DNA from: Chondrilla cf. caribensis
Taxonomy: Eukaryota; Porifera; Demospongiae; Chondrillida; Chondrillidae
Assembly: GCA_964020155.1 (NCBI GenBank)
Contig: OZ026557.1
Span: 571,001-635,000, forward strand
Reading direction: 5' to 3'
Length of the DNA stretch: 64,000 bases
The notes under the pieces were generated by a model. The model did no database searches and had not been told where the DNA came from. It worked only from the letters and a program-made list of their open reading frames with translations. The position numbers and the translations under genes were made by a program. Below, one piece after another: positions 32,098-46,642 of this stretch; position 1 is the stretch's first letter, and every line of letters begins with the position of its first letter.

Positions 32098-32676
32098 ACA
32101 TACATTGATATATATCACCAACACACCTGCTTCTATATAGTATATAACACTGGGAGAAAATCCATGCAGTTGTGTGGTCTCACTGGTGTGCTCTATAATC
32201 CTTTACATGTTCAGCATGTTGTTCTGATTGATATGATTTTAAGGTATATTTTCAATCCTTGCATGCTTTTAAATTTCCTAATTCTATATAAATCACCATT
32301 GAGCATCAATAATATGCTCATCCCATGTTGCAAGCTACATTAAGATGTGGAGCTCGATGGAGGGTATTTGTAAAATTTTCTGGAAAATTTGAAGATGATA
32401 CATAAATATTTGTAGGTATGACAGCTGTAATTTCTGATATCTATTATAATTCACACCCTGCAGCTGGACTAATTTGCATAATATTATTCACAAAAATCAA
32501 CAAATTAGCATGATGAATTAATGAAATCTGTACGAAGTGTAATGTGGACAAGGCATAGAAATTAATACAATGATGAACTAATACGAATATTAATATGAAT
32601 TAATAGTAGAAATTGCTTTGTTGTGCAAAAGGCAGTTTATAAAGGTCTCCCTTGTGACAGTATTAAGGCATCGTTG
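32098..32676. other. Intergenic, AT-rich
   Basis: Between the TMEM222 5' flank and the stop codon of receptor A. No feature recognised. Confidence 0.5.
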
Positions 32677-35207
32677 CTATGGTCCATCCTGTGATGCTCC
32701 AGGTGTTGAGGTTACATTGAATGATGTCATCGCGGGGAATTCCCCTTCTTTTTCTTCGCTGGGCACTGGGATGATGTCATCAGCAGTTGCTGGGTTGGTT
32801 GTGGCGTCTGTCCCATTCACCTGTGTCTCTGGGTCAATCTTGGACAAGCGTTTGTCCTCTTCATTAGTAAAAGGATTATAAATGGTCCTGCCAGGACTCC
32901 TGATTCCAGCCTTTTCCAGAGTTGTCTTTCTATTCTCCATCCCTTCAATGTTCAATGACGTCTCTTTAGTGGGGGTTTCTGCCCAAAGTTTAGTATCTTC
33001 TTTTGGATGATACAAATATTGCTTCCTGTGTAAGCACAAAAGCAGTGGTTACCACAAAGTAGAGACGATAATATTATATAGTGGAACGTGCTTATATCTG
33101 TAAGTACCTGGGTTAGTTAAGTGAGTACCTTGATTAATACATACTGCTGGTTAGTGAGTACCTGGGTTAGTACACACTCCTGGTTAGTGAGTACCTGGGT
33201 TAGTACATACTCCTGATTAGTGAGTACCTGGGTTAGTACATACTCCTGATTAGTAAGTACCTGGGTTAGTACATACTCCTGGTTAGTGAGTACCTGGGTT
33301 AGTACATACTCCTGGTTTGTGAGTACCTGGGTTAGTACACACTCCTGGTTAGTGAGTACCTGGGTTAGTACATACTCCTGGTTAGTGAGTACCTGGGTTA
33401 GTACATACTCCTGGTTAGTGAGTACCTGGGTTAGTACACACTCCTGGTTAGTGAGTACCTGGGTTAGTACATACTCCTGGTTAGTGAGTACCTGGGTTAG
33501 TACATACTCCTGGTTAGTGAGTACCTGGGTTAGTACATACTCCTGGTTAGTGAGTACCTTGGTTAGTACACACTCCTGGTTAGTGAGTACCTGGGTTAGT
33601 ACATACTTCTGGTTAGTGAGTATCTGGGTTAGTACACACTCCTGGTTAGTGAGTACCTGGGTTAGTACACACTCCTGGTTAGTGAGTACATGGGTTAGTA
33701 CACGCTCCTGGTTAGTGAGTATCTGGGTTAGTACATACTCCTGGTTAGTGAGTACCCGGGTTAATACATACTCCTGTTTAGTGAGTGCCTAGGTTAGTAC
33801 ACACTCCTGGTTAGTGAGTACACATACGAACACTGGTACTTGATAGGTCGGGATACATGCAGTACATGTTGGGATCCATGCAGTACATGTTGCGATGCAT
33901 GCAGTACATGTTGCGATGCATGCAGTACAGGTTGGGATACATGCAGTACATGTTGAGATACATGCAGTACAGGTTGGGATGCATACAATTGCTCACTTTT
34001 GTCTGCAGCACACGAATATAGAACATATGAGCACTACTACTAGCACTATCACCAGGACTCCTCCCACGGGCACCGCCACAGCGAGGATGAGGGTCGATGG
34101 GGGATCACCTGGAAATGTAGGAGAACCACACATGACACAACAGTTGGATGAAAGAAATGTCATGCTGCAAAAGGTCCCCTGCTGAATTAGTTCCCCCGGA
34201 CCTAAAACAGCAACGGTGTGCTAGCCGAATTGGTTCCACTTTGCTGAATAATTAGTTCCCCCTACCCAGTTCCCGCCATGGAAAATGGCGGGAACGGTAG
34301 CTGCGTATGACAACTATATAAGGTATAATCAGCATTTCTTCAAACGAGATTGATGACATAAGGAGAGGAAAATTATGGTGAAATCGTGCAGGACGACGAA
34401 ATTCTGGTAGAAGCGATCAAATACGCATAGCAACACATAGGGTAGCAATACATACTGAGTATACATACATAGTAATACATACCGATAGGAGGTTGAGTGG
34501 GTTCTTCTACGGTGACTCTCTGAGGAGAGCTGAACATCCCAGAGAAGCCATCCTCATTGACACCAGCACACTGTGTACAGCACACAATAATATATTATGA
34601 ACCATGCACATGTACACAGGTTGGTATACAGAGTATGCAGCTCAGTATATCAAGTATACAGAGTATGCAGGTCTGTATATCAAGTATACAGAGTACATAG
34701 GTCAGTATATCAAGTATACAGAGTACATAGGTCAGTATATCCAGTATACAGAGTACACAAGACAGTATATCAACATACGGGACCAAATCTCAATATATCA
34801 TCTACATACATGTGATACACACCTACACTCTCACCTGTACTGTGTATACCCCTGGTGGTAGGTCCACCTTCCAGTTATCAACATCACTAGCATTCCTCTC
34901 AATATCTTTCATGGTCCCACCAATCCTGAAAATACATCGATAGAGGGGAATCCCCGGCTCAGGAATTATCTTAATGACCACATTACCTACCCCTCCAGTG
35001 AGCTGAGGAGTAGTGGGCATTGGAGCTACAGGAGAACATGAAGGTGAAATGAATGATGACAAACACATGCACTTTTGGACCTATGACAAGGCATGAGGTA
35101 CTGTATATAGAGGATTGAATCACATGTACACACACACACACACAACACACACACACAACACACACACACAACACACACACACACACACACACGCACACAC
35201 GCACACA

Positions 35208-35280
<73 letters not shown>

Positions 35281-37034
35281 CTCGTGGACTGGACTACATA
35301 GATGCAAGGACCAGAACATAATGCAGGGAAATACAGTGACTATAAAAGATGACATCTATAGGGAGGGGAGGCCAGTGTGGTTCAAACACTCACTTGATGC
35401 TGCTGTTGTGAAAGTTCTATCAACAGAGAATCTTCCTCCGAACATGAAAGGACAGTCGTTGCTATAGGCAACCAATCTGACTGTACAAGATGTCTTTGGT
35501 GGAAGGTTTGGAATGTTGTAGACAGTGTTCCGGATTCCATTTTCAACTAATGTGAAGTTGGAATCAGAACTGCACTTGCTATACAGAGCAAATTGGAAGT
35601 CAGATTGAGAAATCATTGGATCATTTGTTTGAGGGTGTGTGTACTGTAGTTGAACAACCTCAAGTATAGTGACCACACGAGTAATATTGGGAGGAGTGTC
35701 TGGACACCCTGAGTGAGGGAAAACAGTCAGAATTGATAAGATTCACAGAAAGTATGTACAATACAACAACAACAATAATAATAACAACACCACTCACTCT
35801 CCATCACTGTGATGTCCACACTGGTGGGATTGGAGAGACAGCCCGACTCCGTGTATGCAAACACAGAGAGTGTGTAGTTGGTGAGAGGAGTGAGGTTGGG
35901 AAGGACCACCATGGTCGTTGTGCTGCCTTCAACTCCAGTAACATTGCTTGTGACATTACTCACTGTCACTCTGTAGAGAACAGACCATCTTTCAATGCCA
36001 GTTGGAGCGGTCCAGAAAATAATGACATTAGGTCTTTGTGAGCTGACAATGGTGATGTTGCTAGGCTGACCAGTGAAGCATTCTAGTGTATACAATGAAG
36101 CATACAATGCCACGAAGCAGGTCTGAATGTACACACATGTAAACATACACAAAGAGGACAGCTAAGGATAAAGCGGTTGTGGTTACAGAAGTTCGTTTAA
36201 TCTGGGATAGTTCTAAACCAAAGAGACCACTATACTGGGTACTCTAACACACAGAGACACCATTAAGATACACAGCACACCATACATGTATTCCCTCGTA
36301 CAGACAACAAGAGAGAGTGGAGTCCAACACACATACATACTGACACTCACCCACACATGGAGATGATGCATTGCTTTCTTCTATTGTAATTCTACCCAAT
36401 CCCTCAATGCATGGACAGATTTTACCAATTCCTCTTTGGGATGCGCTATTTTCCGGACACTCCACACACTCTATCATATATTGTGGACTGGACTGCACCA
36501 CAACCAGATAGGTGTTCTCTGGACAAGCTGAGTTGTGGGACAAGACAAGGCAATAGTACGCTACCAATAAGTGGTCAAAATGGAGGGAAAATAGAAGACA
36601 TATTAAAAATGGCTGAAGTGATGGAGATTAACTGGAGACCTCCCATGATGAATATGTTGACAAAATTCATTTGGAATACTTGTAAACGTGAACATACATA
36701 CTACATACAAATGTATTGAGGGAGCATACATATGTACAACATACTATAAGTTAGCGACATCGCATTAATTCTACAAAGATATTGGATTTATGTGATAACT
36801 CACTGCAGCTGACTTCATTGGGAACCTGTCCAAAGTAAGGAGATGAGAGTTAATGTGATAATTAGGCAGAAATTCCCCCATTAAACTACTTTTTTGATTA
36901 ACAAACTCACCCCAACAACGTCCTTTCTTGGTCTGAAGTAAGCACTTGGAGATGTGACTATTGTATACCTTCAAAAGATCATCATTAAATAAACATTTGA
37001 CACATTTGACAAATGCAACAAAGAATACACAGTA

Positions 37035-37088
<54 letters not shown>

Positions 37089-38072
37089 ACCTACCACGTC
37101 TGAACCTTCTCTTGCTGACCAATTCCTGGAGACATCCAGACGAATGACGTCATACCAGCTGTGTTTATCTTAGACTGTGTCACACCATGCTGTGAGTGGA
37201 GAGTAAGGGTGGAATTGAGCACTAGACTAAAATGATACTGCAATGAATAACATCAGGTTGGTACATATATTCCTGGACCACATCTCTTAATACAAGCCAT
37301 TCACACATTGTACACAAATGACATTGTCTATACAAACTAAAGAGTACACACTGTCTGTATGTGCATCACTGGATACCTACCCCCTCACATTCCAATCTGG
37401 TGGAGTCCTCATATCCACTTCGTATGCCAAATTCACCAACATGAGAGAGATTACCATCAAATGAGGAAGAATCGCTGAATTTCCTAAATTCCACCAAAAA
37501 CCCTCTCAGTGAACTTGTACCACCACTCATCTCAACTATGTAAAGAAGACATTCATAAGGTACATGCATAACATACCATGTACGGATCACAAGTGTATAA
37601 TATTTGGACATACACACATATGGAATGTTCTTTGGAGTGTTTCCTAAGGTGAATACATGTTTACAAGTAAGATTTAATTTAACTAAAGGTTGACAAGATA
37701 TGGCAGTAACAGTTGTAGAGAATATGGCATAATGACATATTCTCTTCATCAGTGTCTCTGGAGAATATGCCAAATCAAGAGAGAAGACACAGACAGTTGT
37801 ACAGTATATGCAACCAGACACAACACCTCACTTGTATAGTTCTGACTGCAGTTGTACTCAAACATGTTATCGACAATGTTGACTCCGACAATTGTAACAG
37901 TTGGACACAAACTGTGAATAGAGCAGTCATCAAACCCGCTTCCTGTGTGGATTGGTATCATTGTATCACATGACTCGGGGGGGGCTCCAGCAACATAGCC
38001 GTCTACTTGAGACTTTGCTATGAGTTCAGCAGTGACAAGGAAGAAGATCGATTGCCAAAGAGAATGATCCAT
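32677..38072 (-). CDS. Receptor A: Reeler-like, Eph-type Cys-rich, 3x FN3, TM, short tail (12 exons)
   Basis: Exons in gene order: 38072-37832, 37535-37381, 37189-37095, 36968-36911, 36825-36804, 36527-36351, 36082-35798, 35708-35394, 35025-34835, 34570-34483, 34108-33997, 33025-32677 (695 aa). Signal peptide 1-~20. Reeler-like region ~22-183 (GYVAGAPPESCDTMIP, SLRGFLVEFRKFSD, FVWMSPGIGQQEK). Eph-receptor-type Cys-rich module ~191-249 (CPENTYL, ECVECPENSASQRG, CPCIEG). FN3 domains ~250-344 (with WTAP and LTPLTNYTLSVFAYTESG), ~345-449 and ~450-535. Membrane helix ~549-575, then a 115-residue tail containing IYNPF (an NPF endocytic-type motif) and many acidic and Thr residues. There is no kinase domain. 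Two extra codons in exon 6 distinguish it from B and C. Type I surface receptor; ligand unknown. Confidence 0.85.
33095..33830. repeat. 33-bp minisatellite in receptor A intron 11
   Basis: About 21 copies of GTTAGTGAGTACCTGGGTTAGTACAYACTCCTG. The unit is a multiple of three, giving a spurious STWVSTYSWLV ORF. The CTCCTGGTTAGT core recurs inverted at 57.85-58.07 kb. Confidence 0.9.
33850..33985. repeat. ~21-bp minisatellite in receptor A intron 11
   Basis: Seven copies of ACATGCAGTACATGTTGGGAT and variants. The ATGCAGTACAT core is partly palindromic. Confidence 0.85.
34625..34780. repeat. 30-bp minisatellite in receptor A intron 9
   Basis: Five copies with GTATATCAAGTATACAGAGTA, in the intron between the exons of the third FN3 domain. 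The same repeat lies in the same intron of receptors B and C. Confidence 0.85.
35128..35279. repeat. (CA)n microsatellite in receptor A intron 8
   Basis: CA repeats in intron 8; receptor C has a matching (TG)n on its sense strand in intron 8. Confidence 0.95.
37037..37086. repeat. (CA)n microsatellite in receptor A intron 3
   Basis: Abuts the exon 3 donor region; receptors B and C have the same microsatellite in the same place. Confidence 0.9.
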
Positions 38073-38444
38073 CCTAGAGCAGCCCCTGTGATGAATAAAG
38101 GCAATGATTTACAGACGTTGTAATAAACCACTCAATGCACTATGATAAATACTTCTAATATTATGCGCAAAGTATAACAGTCATTTGATATAGTGTGTGG
38201 TGTTTGATATTAAATCAATTGTTCAATGTAGAATTGAAAATTATGCACGTACAAAACAAGGTCCTCCAGTTATATGGAATACAAAAATGAATAGATACTA
38301 AAGATTTCACATAATTTATGATCCATGTTGTTGATTTGAACTTTTTGATTAAGGGTACAAGATGTGAAAGGAAATTATTATTTCTATTTCACTTCTGTAT
38401 ATTATATTTATGGGCATGGTTAACAATAGTTATTGTAATAGTTG

Positions 38445-38448
<4 letters not shown>
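38073..38448. promoter_or_regulatory. 5' flank of receptor A
   Basis: AT-rich sequence upstream of the minus-strand start codon. No specific element is recognised beyond the position. Confidence 0.35.
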
Positions 38449-38771
<323 letters not shown>

Positions 38772-39029
38772 ATGACACACATACGATCTCAAGGCAGGAA
38801 AGCCCCTGTATCCAGTATGAGTACTGGTATCCACTACTATCCATTGATCACCTCCATCCTAAATAACATGGCAACACAGTGGAAGGTTGTGGCAGAACAT
38901 GGTAATCTTTCACACTGGTTTCCATGACAATGTGTGTGGGCATCACCAAAGGTGTATGCCAGTAAAAACTAGTTATCACAGAAAATCAAATTATACCATA
39001 AGTGTCAAAGGTCATGTATAGTAAACATA

Positions 39030-39228
39030 CAGTGGAGCTTCTTTATAAAGGACACATTTGGACCAGCAGATTGTCCACTGTAGAGAGGTTGTCCACTCTT
39101 TACAGGTGGAAATGTAGTATTAGTGCTATAAGACAGTTTACTATTGGTGATTCCAAAAGTGTCCTTTGTAGGGAGGTAATTTCTATGGTGTCCTTTATTT
39201 AGAGAGTCCTTTAATAGAAGTTCCATGG
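39030..39228. repeat. MITE-like hairpin (GTGTCCTTTAT family)
   Basis: Preceded by TA. The left end CAGTGGAGCTTCTTTATAAAGGACAC and the complement of the right end share AACTTCTATTAAAGGAC-like sequence, and internal copies of GTGTCCTTT occur. No ORF. Confidence 0.5.
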
Positions 39229-39726
39229 TGATCCTACCTACTGTACTACAGTGTACACAGTAACAAACCAAAACTTTGAGGGCAAACTGGTTGTCATGAG
39301 CTGAAACTCATCACAACCAGACACACACACACAATTTCCTATGCCCAACTTTAGCACAATGTCGAGCCCACTCTTTTGTTCCACTGATAAAATTGGTTTG
39401 AAGGAGTCTGCTGTACCACATGCGCACAGTGAACAGCCGAGCTTCACTGACACAAAATTATGCTTGACAATATTCATTCTTGTTGTAATGAAAATGAGTT
39501 AAAAATTACTGTGATGAGACGTTTCTGCTACTTTACTCGTAAACAAGACCAAATTTACAGTACATAGTATGCATAGCTGATGTGTACGTATATATTGATT
39601 GTTATGAAAACTCTACCAATTCTTATGAAAATTCTGCTAAATGTAATGCAACAAAATTAATGTAAAAATGCAAGCTGCTGTTAAATCGATTGAAAAAAAT
39701 ATTGTGTAATAGAAATTTGTATTCAG

Positions 39727-40611
39727 ATGTGGGGGCGACTGATAAGTGGATCAAAGGACAAAGCATCCTGTCATATGTGGCACAGCACAGGTCACCAGAT
39801 AGGTTTCATTGTCCGGATTGATTTATCAGCAACTAGGCGGAAATTGGTAAGCAATTTCTATTATGTATAATAAAAATAATATTAAAATTGAGCTATCTGC
39901 CATATGCAGTATAAATTGTCTATGATTCACTACACTGGGATTCAAGTTAGTTAGTGAGGTGTGCTGCAGCAGATATAAAGGGAATTCTTGTTCACTTCAT
40001 ATCTGCCAAAATTGGTGGCCACAGTGGATGGACAAGTTTGTGGATTAACTGGACATTCATTTATGCTTGTATATCATATCGGTAATTGAAGTGGTGGCAG
40101 ATTAACAGGAGATTCACTGAAACTATCACTATAATCAATGTATACATACACACATGGACACATACATAAATACATCAATACAATACATACGTATGTACGT
40201 ATACATACTGTGTACATACCCCATACATACAGTAAATGCACATGCATATTACACATAATATTATTGTTGCATGTCAAACACATATTTCCTACACATAATA
40301 TGTATGTACATACATATCAACGCACATTTCAAGAGCTATATTGTATGCATTTCATAATACCCTACACCGCAAGTATGAGAAGAAGAATGGTACAAAATTC
40401 GAGGAAAAGACTGACACAATAGAAATTGTGAATAAAATGTCACTTTTCTCATTCAATGTGAGTTACATAACATAACCAAAATTCTGCCAAAAGGGACCTA
40501 CCAGAGTAGGTGGGTAAGAACTGCACGTACTGTAAGTGTAGGGTGGCTGTCAGTGAGGAGGGTCACCTTGAAGAGTGTATTGAGAAGTACAGGAAGATAA
40601 AGGCTGCTACA
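39727..40611 (+). other. Two candidate exons of an unidentified gene (WD40-like, C2HC-like)
   Basis: 39727-39846 is open between a good acceptor (TTCAG) and donor (GTAAGC) and encodes RLISGSKDKASCHMW, which resembles a WD40 strand (SGSxDxxxxxW). About 40519-40611 is open between AG and GT and encodes NCTYCKCRVAVSEEGHLEEC, a C2HC-finger-like pattern. I could not connect them or find start and stop exons; they may be remnants of one or two genes. Confidence 0.25.
39950..40119. repeat. MITE-like element, CARTGAAYT family, third copy
   Basis: The right end GTGGCAGATTAACAGGAGATTCACTG is the complement of the start of the 63276 copy, and the interior (GGATTAACTGGACATTC) matches it. The left boundary is unclear. 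It overlaps the intronic space between the two candidate exons. Confidence 0.5.
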
Positions 40612-41384
40612 GTAACAGTGGTGTTGGAGCACCTTCGTACATACAGTACCTAAAGATTGGAATATGCACAGTACACTAAATCTGAAGCAAACATTTGAGA
40701 AGTGAAGATTACACTATAATACTAAAGTCAGTGGTAACGTAGTCCATACAGTATCTACCCATACACTGACATTCACATGCAGTAGAATCCCACTTCAAAA
40801 ACATGTTGGTAAGGGCACACAACCCAACAAAGCATCACTACGCCCCAATCCCAGTATTCCTTTACTGCATTAATCAATACACATTTCACATCAGAATTAA
40901 GATCACCTCACAAATGGGACCATTTCACTACATGGCTGAAATTGTGCAGTTCTACTCTCACATTGACAGTACAGGGAAATACAGATAGTGTATCAGAAGC
41001 AAATTTGATGACATGAGTATGTGTAGTTTGTGCTACATTGTAGATCTGCCTATGTGCATGCATACACATGTATCTGTGTGGGGGATATGTGTGCACATAC
41101 ATGCTATGCTTGGGTGCATATGTCTTTCCAAACATGTAAACAACAACGATTGTTTATGTGTGGTTGTGGGTATAAAGGGTGCATGCGTTGATATCAATGC
41201 ATGCACATTTTGTGGAAGACGTTTGTTTGTTAGTATGTATGTATGTATGTACTATGTGGATACAATCACACAATGATGCTACTGTACATGTAACTTTAAT
41301 TATTAGACTGTTATCACCATGGTAACATGGTATATGCATAATGATTGAAAATACCAATTGAAATTTGGAGTAGGGAAGATCCTA

Positions 41385-41421
<37 letters not shown>

Positions 41422-41715
41422 GACATATTACTGTATGAAACATTCCTAAACAGCTAGTGTCAAAGTAGACATAACACACTGTAGAATACATAATACATCA
41501 CACTGAAACATCACAATATATGAACTTCAAGATTTTTGCTAAAACATCCCCACATCAAGTAAGAATACGGTTTTATAGTAATATGTAGTTGACAATGTAT
41601 GTATACTATGTCAATAATCATCACATAATAGATCACTGATCCAGCTAGCACACTAATACACTCTTATAGTTATCATTATTATTATACCACTATACTCATG
41701 ATGTTAGTGAACACT
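40612..41715. other. Intergenic; no gene recognised
   Basis: AT-rich sequence with short GTATGTAT and CA tracts (41381-41419). No supported coding or RNA feature. Confidence 0.5.
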
Positions 41716-42511
<796 letters not shown>

Positions 42512-43500
42512 ATGGGTCATCCTTGTTGGAGGTCGTTTATCTTCTTCCTTGTCAATGCTGAACTCGTCGCAAAGTCTCAAGTGGACGGCTATGTTGCTGG
42601 AGCTCCCCCCGAGTCATGTGACACAATGCTACCAATCCACATGGGAAGCGGGTTTGATGACTGCTCTGTTCACAGTTTGTGTCCGAATGTTACAATTGTC
42701 GGAGTCGACATTGCCGATAACATGTTTGAGTACAACTGCAGTCAGAACTATACAAGTGAGGTGTTGTGTCAGATCCCACTCTGTGTGTTTAACATATTCC
42801 CTGCATCTGTTCCTGCCATGCCCTTCCCATCCTGCAGTCAGTATCCATCATTGTAGCCTCCTTGTAAACAGGTATCATAAATGCCCTAATGGCGATACTT
42901 CATGCAACACTAGATACCTAACTGTATATCTATACTCTAATGTAGGCTGTATGCATGTATATGGACCTTATATCTTATTGTCTTTTGCATGGGCATACAT
43001 GATCTGTGTGTGCAATGCCATGTACTGTATACCTTATGAATGTCTTCTTTGCATAGTTGAGTTGAGGGGTGGTACAAGTTCACTGAGAGGGTTTTTGGTG
43101 GAAGTTAGGAAATTCAGCGATTCTTCCACATTTGATGGTAATCTCTCTCATGTTGGTGAATTTGGCATTCGAAGTGGATATGAGGGCTCCACCAGATTGG
43201 AATGTGAGGGGGTAGGTATCCAGTGATGCACCTATCAATTTGTGCTGTGTCAGCCTGCATGGGGTAATGTATGGAATCCTGATATTATATTATATATATA
43301 ATATAATAATCTATTGTTTTTGTAGGTTTTTGCTGCAATTAGTAGTTATGATGGTAATTATTTTCCCATTGCTTCCCACCCTTACCCTCCACTCACAGCA
43401 TGGTGTGACACAGTCTAAGATAAACACAGCTGGTACGACGTCATTTGTCTGGATGTCTCCAGGAATTGGTCAGCAAGAGAAGTTTCAGATGTGGTAGGTG

Positions 43501-43539
<39 letters not shown>

Positions 43540-43542
43540 TGT

Positions 43543-43618
<76 letters not shown>

Positions 43619-46307
43619 ACATGTGTGTGGTATATGAGTATATGTCAGCATGTATGTATGTATACATTTTGTATTTTACTGAATTTGACAAATATGTTCT
43701 TTTGAAGGTATACAATAGTCACATCTCCAAGTGCTTATTTCAGACCGAGAAAAGACGTTGTTGGGGTGAGTTTAATATGAAAGATGAAAACTTCGATTCT
43801 GTTCACCATTCCCCTTTTCCTTTGTAACAGCTTCCCAATGAAGAGAGCTGTAGTAAGTTGATTTTGTAGAGTCAACTCTTCAGTGCAAAGCAAATGATTT
43901 GATATTATTTCAGCACTATTGATTTATATTAAAATCTGACGTAAATTTTAGAACTTTCTGTACTTAATTGAAGTGTGTTTCGTTACTCAAAAAGCACTCC
44001 GGCCAGTAATTCTCAATTTACTCTTAGCTCCATAGCATGTTGTTGCCATGTCTGGTCCCTCAACTCAGCTTGTCCAGAGAACACCTATCTGGTTGTGGTG
44101 CAGTACAGTCCACAATATAAGATAGAGTGTGTGGAGTGTCCAGAGAATAGCACATCCCAGAGAGGAATTGGTAAAATCTGTCCATGCATTGAGGGATTTG
44201 GTAGAATTAAAGAAGGCAATGCATCATCTCCGTGTGTGGGTGAGTGTCCCTATATATTCGCTATAGAACCCCTTTTATCTGTTTCAGGAAATTCAATACA
44301 TGTCTACACTGCATGTACGTATAATTCAAGTGTGTCTTCGTCTTTAGTTGTCTTCTTTGTGTATGTTTACGTGTGTACATTCAGACCTGCTCCATGGCAT
44401 TGTATGCTTCATTGTATACACTAGAATGCTTCACCGGTCAGCCTGGTAACATCACCATTGTCAGCTCACAAAGACCCTATGTCATTATTTCCTGGACTGC
44501 TCCAACTGACATTGAAAGGTGGTCCGTTCTCTACAGAGTGACAGTGAGTAATGTCACAAGCAATGTTACTGGAGTTGAAGGCAGCACAACCACCATGGCG
44601 GTCCTTCCCAACCTCACTCCCCTCACCAACTACACACTCTCTGTGTTTGCATACACGGAGTCGGGCTGTCTCTCCAATCCCACCAGTGTGGACATCACAG
44701 TGATGGAGAGTGAGTAGTGGTGTTGTTATTATTGTTGTAATTTAGTACATACGTGAGCTTAATTAATTCAGACTGTTCAAAAGAATATCATTTAGATTTG
44801 ATGAAAAACAATTGTTGGAACATTCTTACTTAATTCCTTTTCCCTCACTCAGGGTGTCCAGACACTCCTCCCTCCATCACTAGTGTGGTCACTGTACCTG
44901 AGGTCGTTGGACTACAGTACACACACCCTCAGACAAGTGATCCAATGATTTCTCAATCTGACTTCCAATATGCTCTGTATAGCAAGTGCAGTTCTGATTC
45001 CAGCTTCATATTAGTTGAAAATGGAATCTGGGACACTGCTTACAACATATCAAACCTCCCAGCAAAGACAACTTGTACAGTCAGATTGGTTGCCTATAGC
45101 AACGATTGTCCTTTCATGTTCAGAGGAAGATTCTCTGTTGATAGAACCTTCACTACAGCAACAGGTAATCCATACAGGCTGTGTTCTCCATACAATGCAT
45201 AATGATTATTTGTATATATAGGTTTGTTTGTGTACCTGTCTTGTGTGTATGTAAGTGCATGAGTATGTTTGTGTCCTGTCTCATCCAATGCTCTGTGTAC
45301 CTCATGTTCCCCTGTAGCTCCAATGCCCATTGCACCTAAGGTCACTGGAGGGAAAGGAAATGTGGTCATTGAGATAATTCCTGAGCCGGGGATTCCCCTC
45401 TATCGATGTATTTACAGGATTGGTGGGACCATGAAAGTTATTGAGAGGAATGCTAGTGATGTTGGCAACTGGAAGGTTGACCTGTCACCAGGGGTATACA
45501 CAGTACAGGTGAGAGTGTAGATTACATCTATGTAGATGATATATTGAGATGTGGTCCTGTATGTTAATATACTGCCTTGTGTACTCTGTATACTTGATAT
45601 GCTGACCTATGTACTCTGTATACTTGATATACTGACCTATGTACTCTGTATACTTGATACACCGACCTACATACTCTGTATACTTGATATACTGAGCTGC
45701 ATACTCTGTATACTGACCCGTGTACATGTGCATGGTTCTTGATAATTATATTATTGTGTGCTGTACACAGTGTGCTGGTGTCAATGAGGATGGCTTCCCT
45801 GGGATGTTCAGTTCTCCTCAGACAGTCATCGTAGTAGAAGTACCAACACCACCTACTAAGTGTATGCAAGAATGTCATGTCACATCTGTATATTTGGTGT
45901 GCTGAATAGCTGGTGTGTTGGTTGGGCATAGTCTGTTCAAGTGCTCTGATTAAGGGTACAGTGAAACCTCACTAATCCGACACCTTTATAATCCAAATTC
46001 TCTCTAATCCGACCATTATATGAGGTACAGTCACCAGACGTAAGTATGGTAAGAGGCACTCCATAATCCAACAACCTCCTAATTCAACATTATTCTCAGG
46101 TCCCATTGAGTGTCGGATTAGAGAGGTTTCACTGTATGTATGTATGTATTCGTGGTCATAATATGAGCTCATGCATGTGTTAGACTGTTTACAGACATCT
46201 TTACCACATCCAGTCCAATGAATCAGACACATTGTTTTATTGATAAAAGTGGACATTGAAATTTAGTCTCTGTCTGTCTACTGTGTCTGTCCGAAGGTGT
46301 ACACCTG

Positions 46308-46346
<39 letters not shown>

Positions 46347-46609
46347 TGTTTGTTTCGTCTTAATAACTTTAATCAAATACTGTGCATTTATGGCATACAA
46401 ATACCAGTCACTTGAATTAATATTCACAACTCTTTCTGTTTTGGCTATCTAACTCCTCCCCCTGCAGTAGGACCTATATCAACCATCATCTTGGTAGTCA
46501 CCATACCAGTTGTGGTCATTGTGCTCATAATAGTTGTCCTTTGTCTCCTGGTGGCGTCCTGCAGGTTGAGGTAAGTCAATTTGTCTATCTGTATGTATGT
46601 ATGTATGTC

Positions 46610-46642
<33 letters not shown>

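Noticed and set aside
33286..33792. 168-codon plus-strand ORF of STWVSTYSWLV repeats
   Set aside because: Product of a 33-bp minisatellite in a receptor A intron.
34259..34300. GTTCCCGCCAT/ATGGCGGGAAC hairpin in a receptor A intron as an RNA element
   Set aside because: A lone 11-bp stem without a second copy or known family; too little to support a call.
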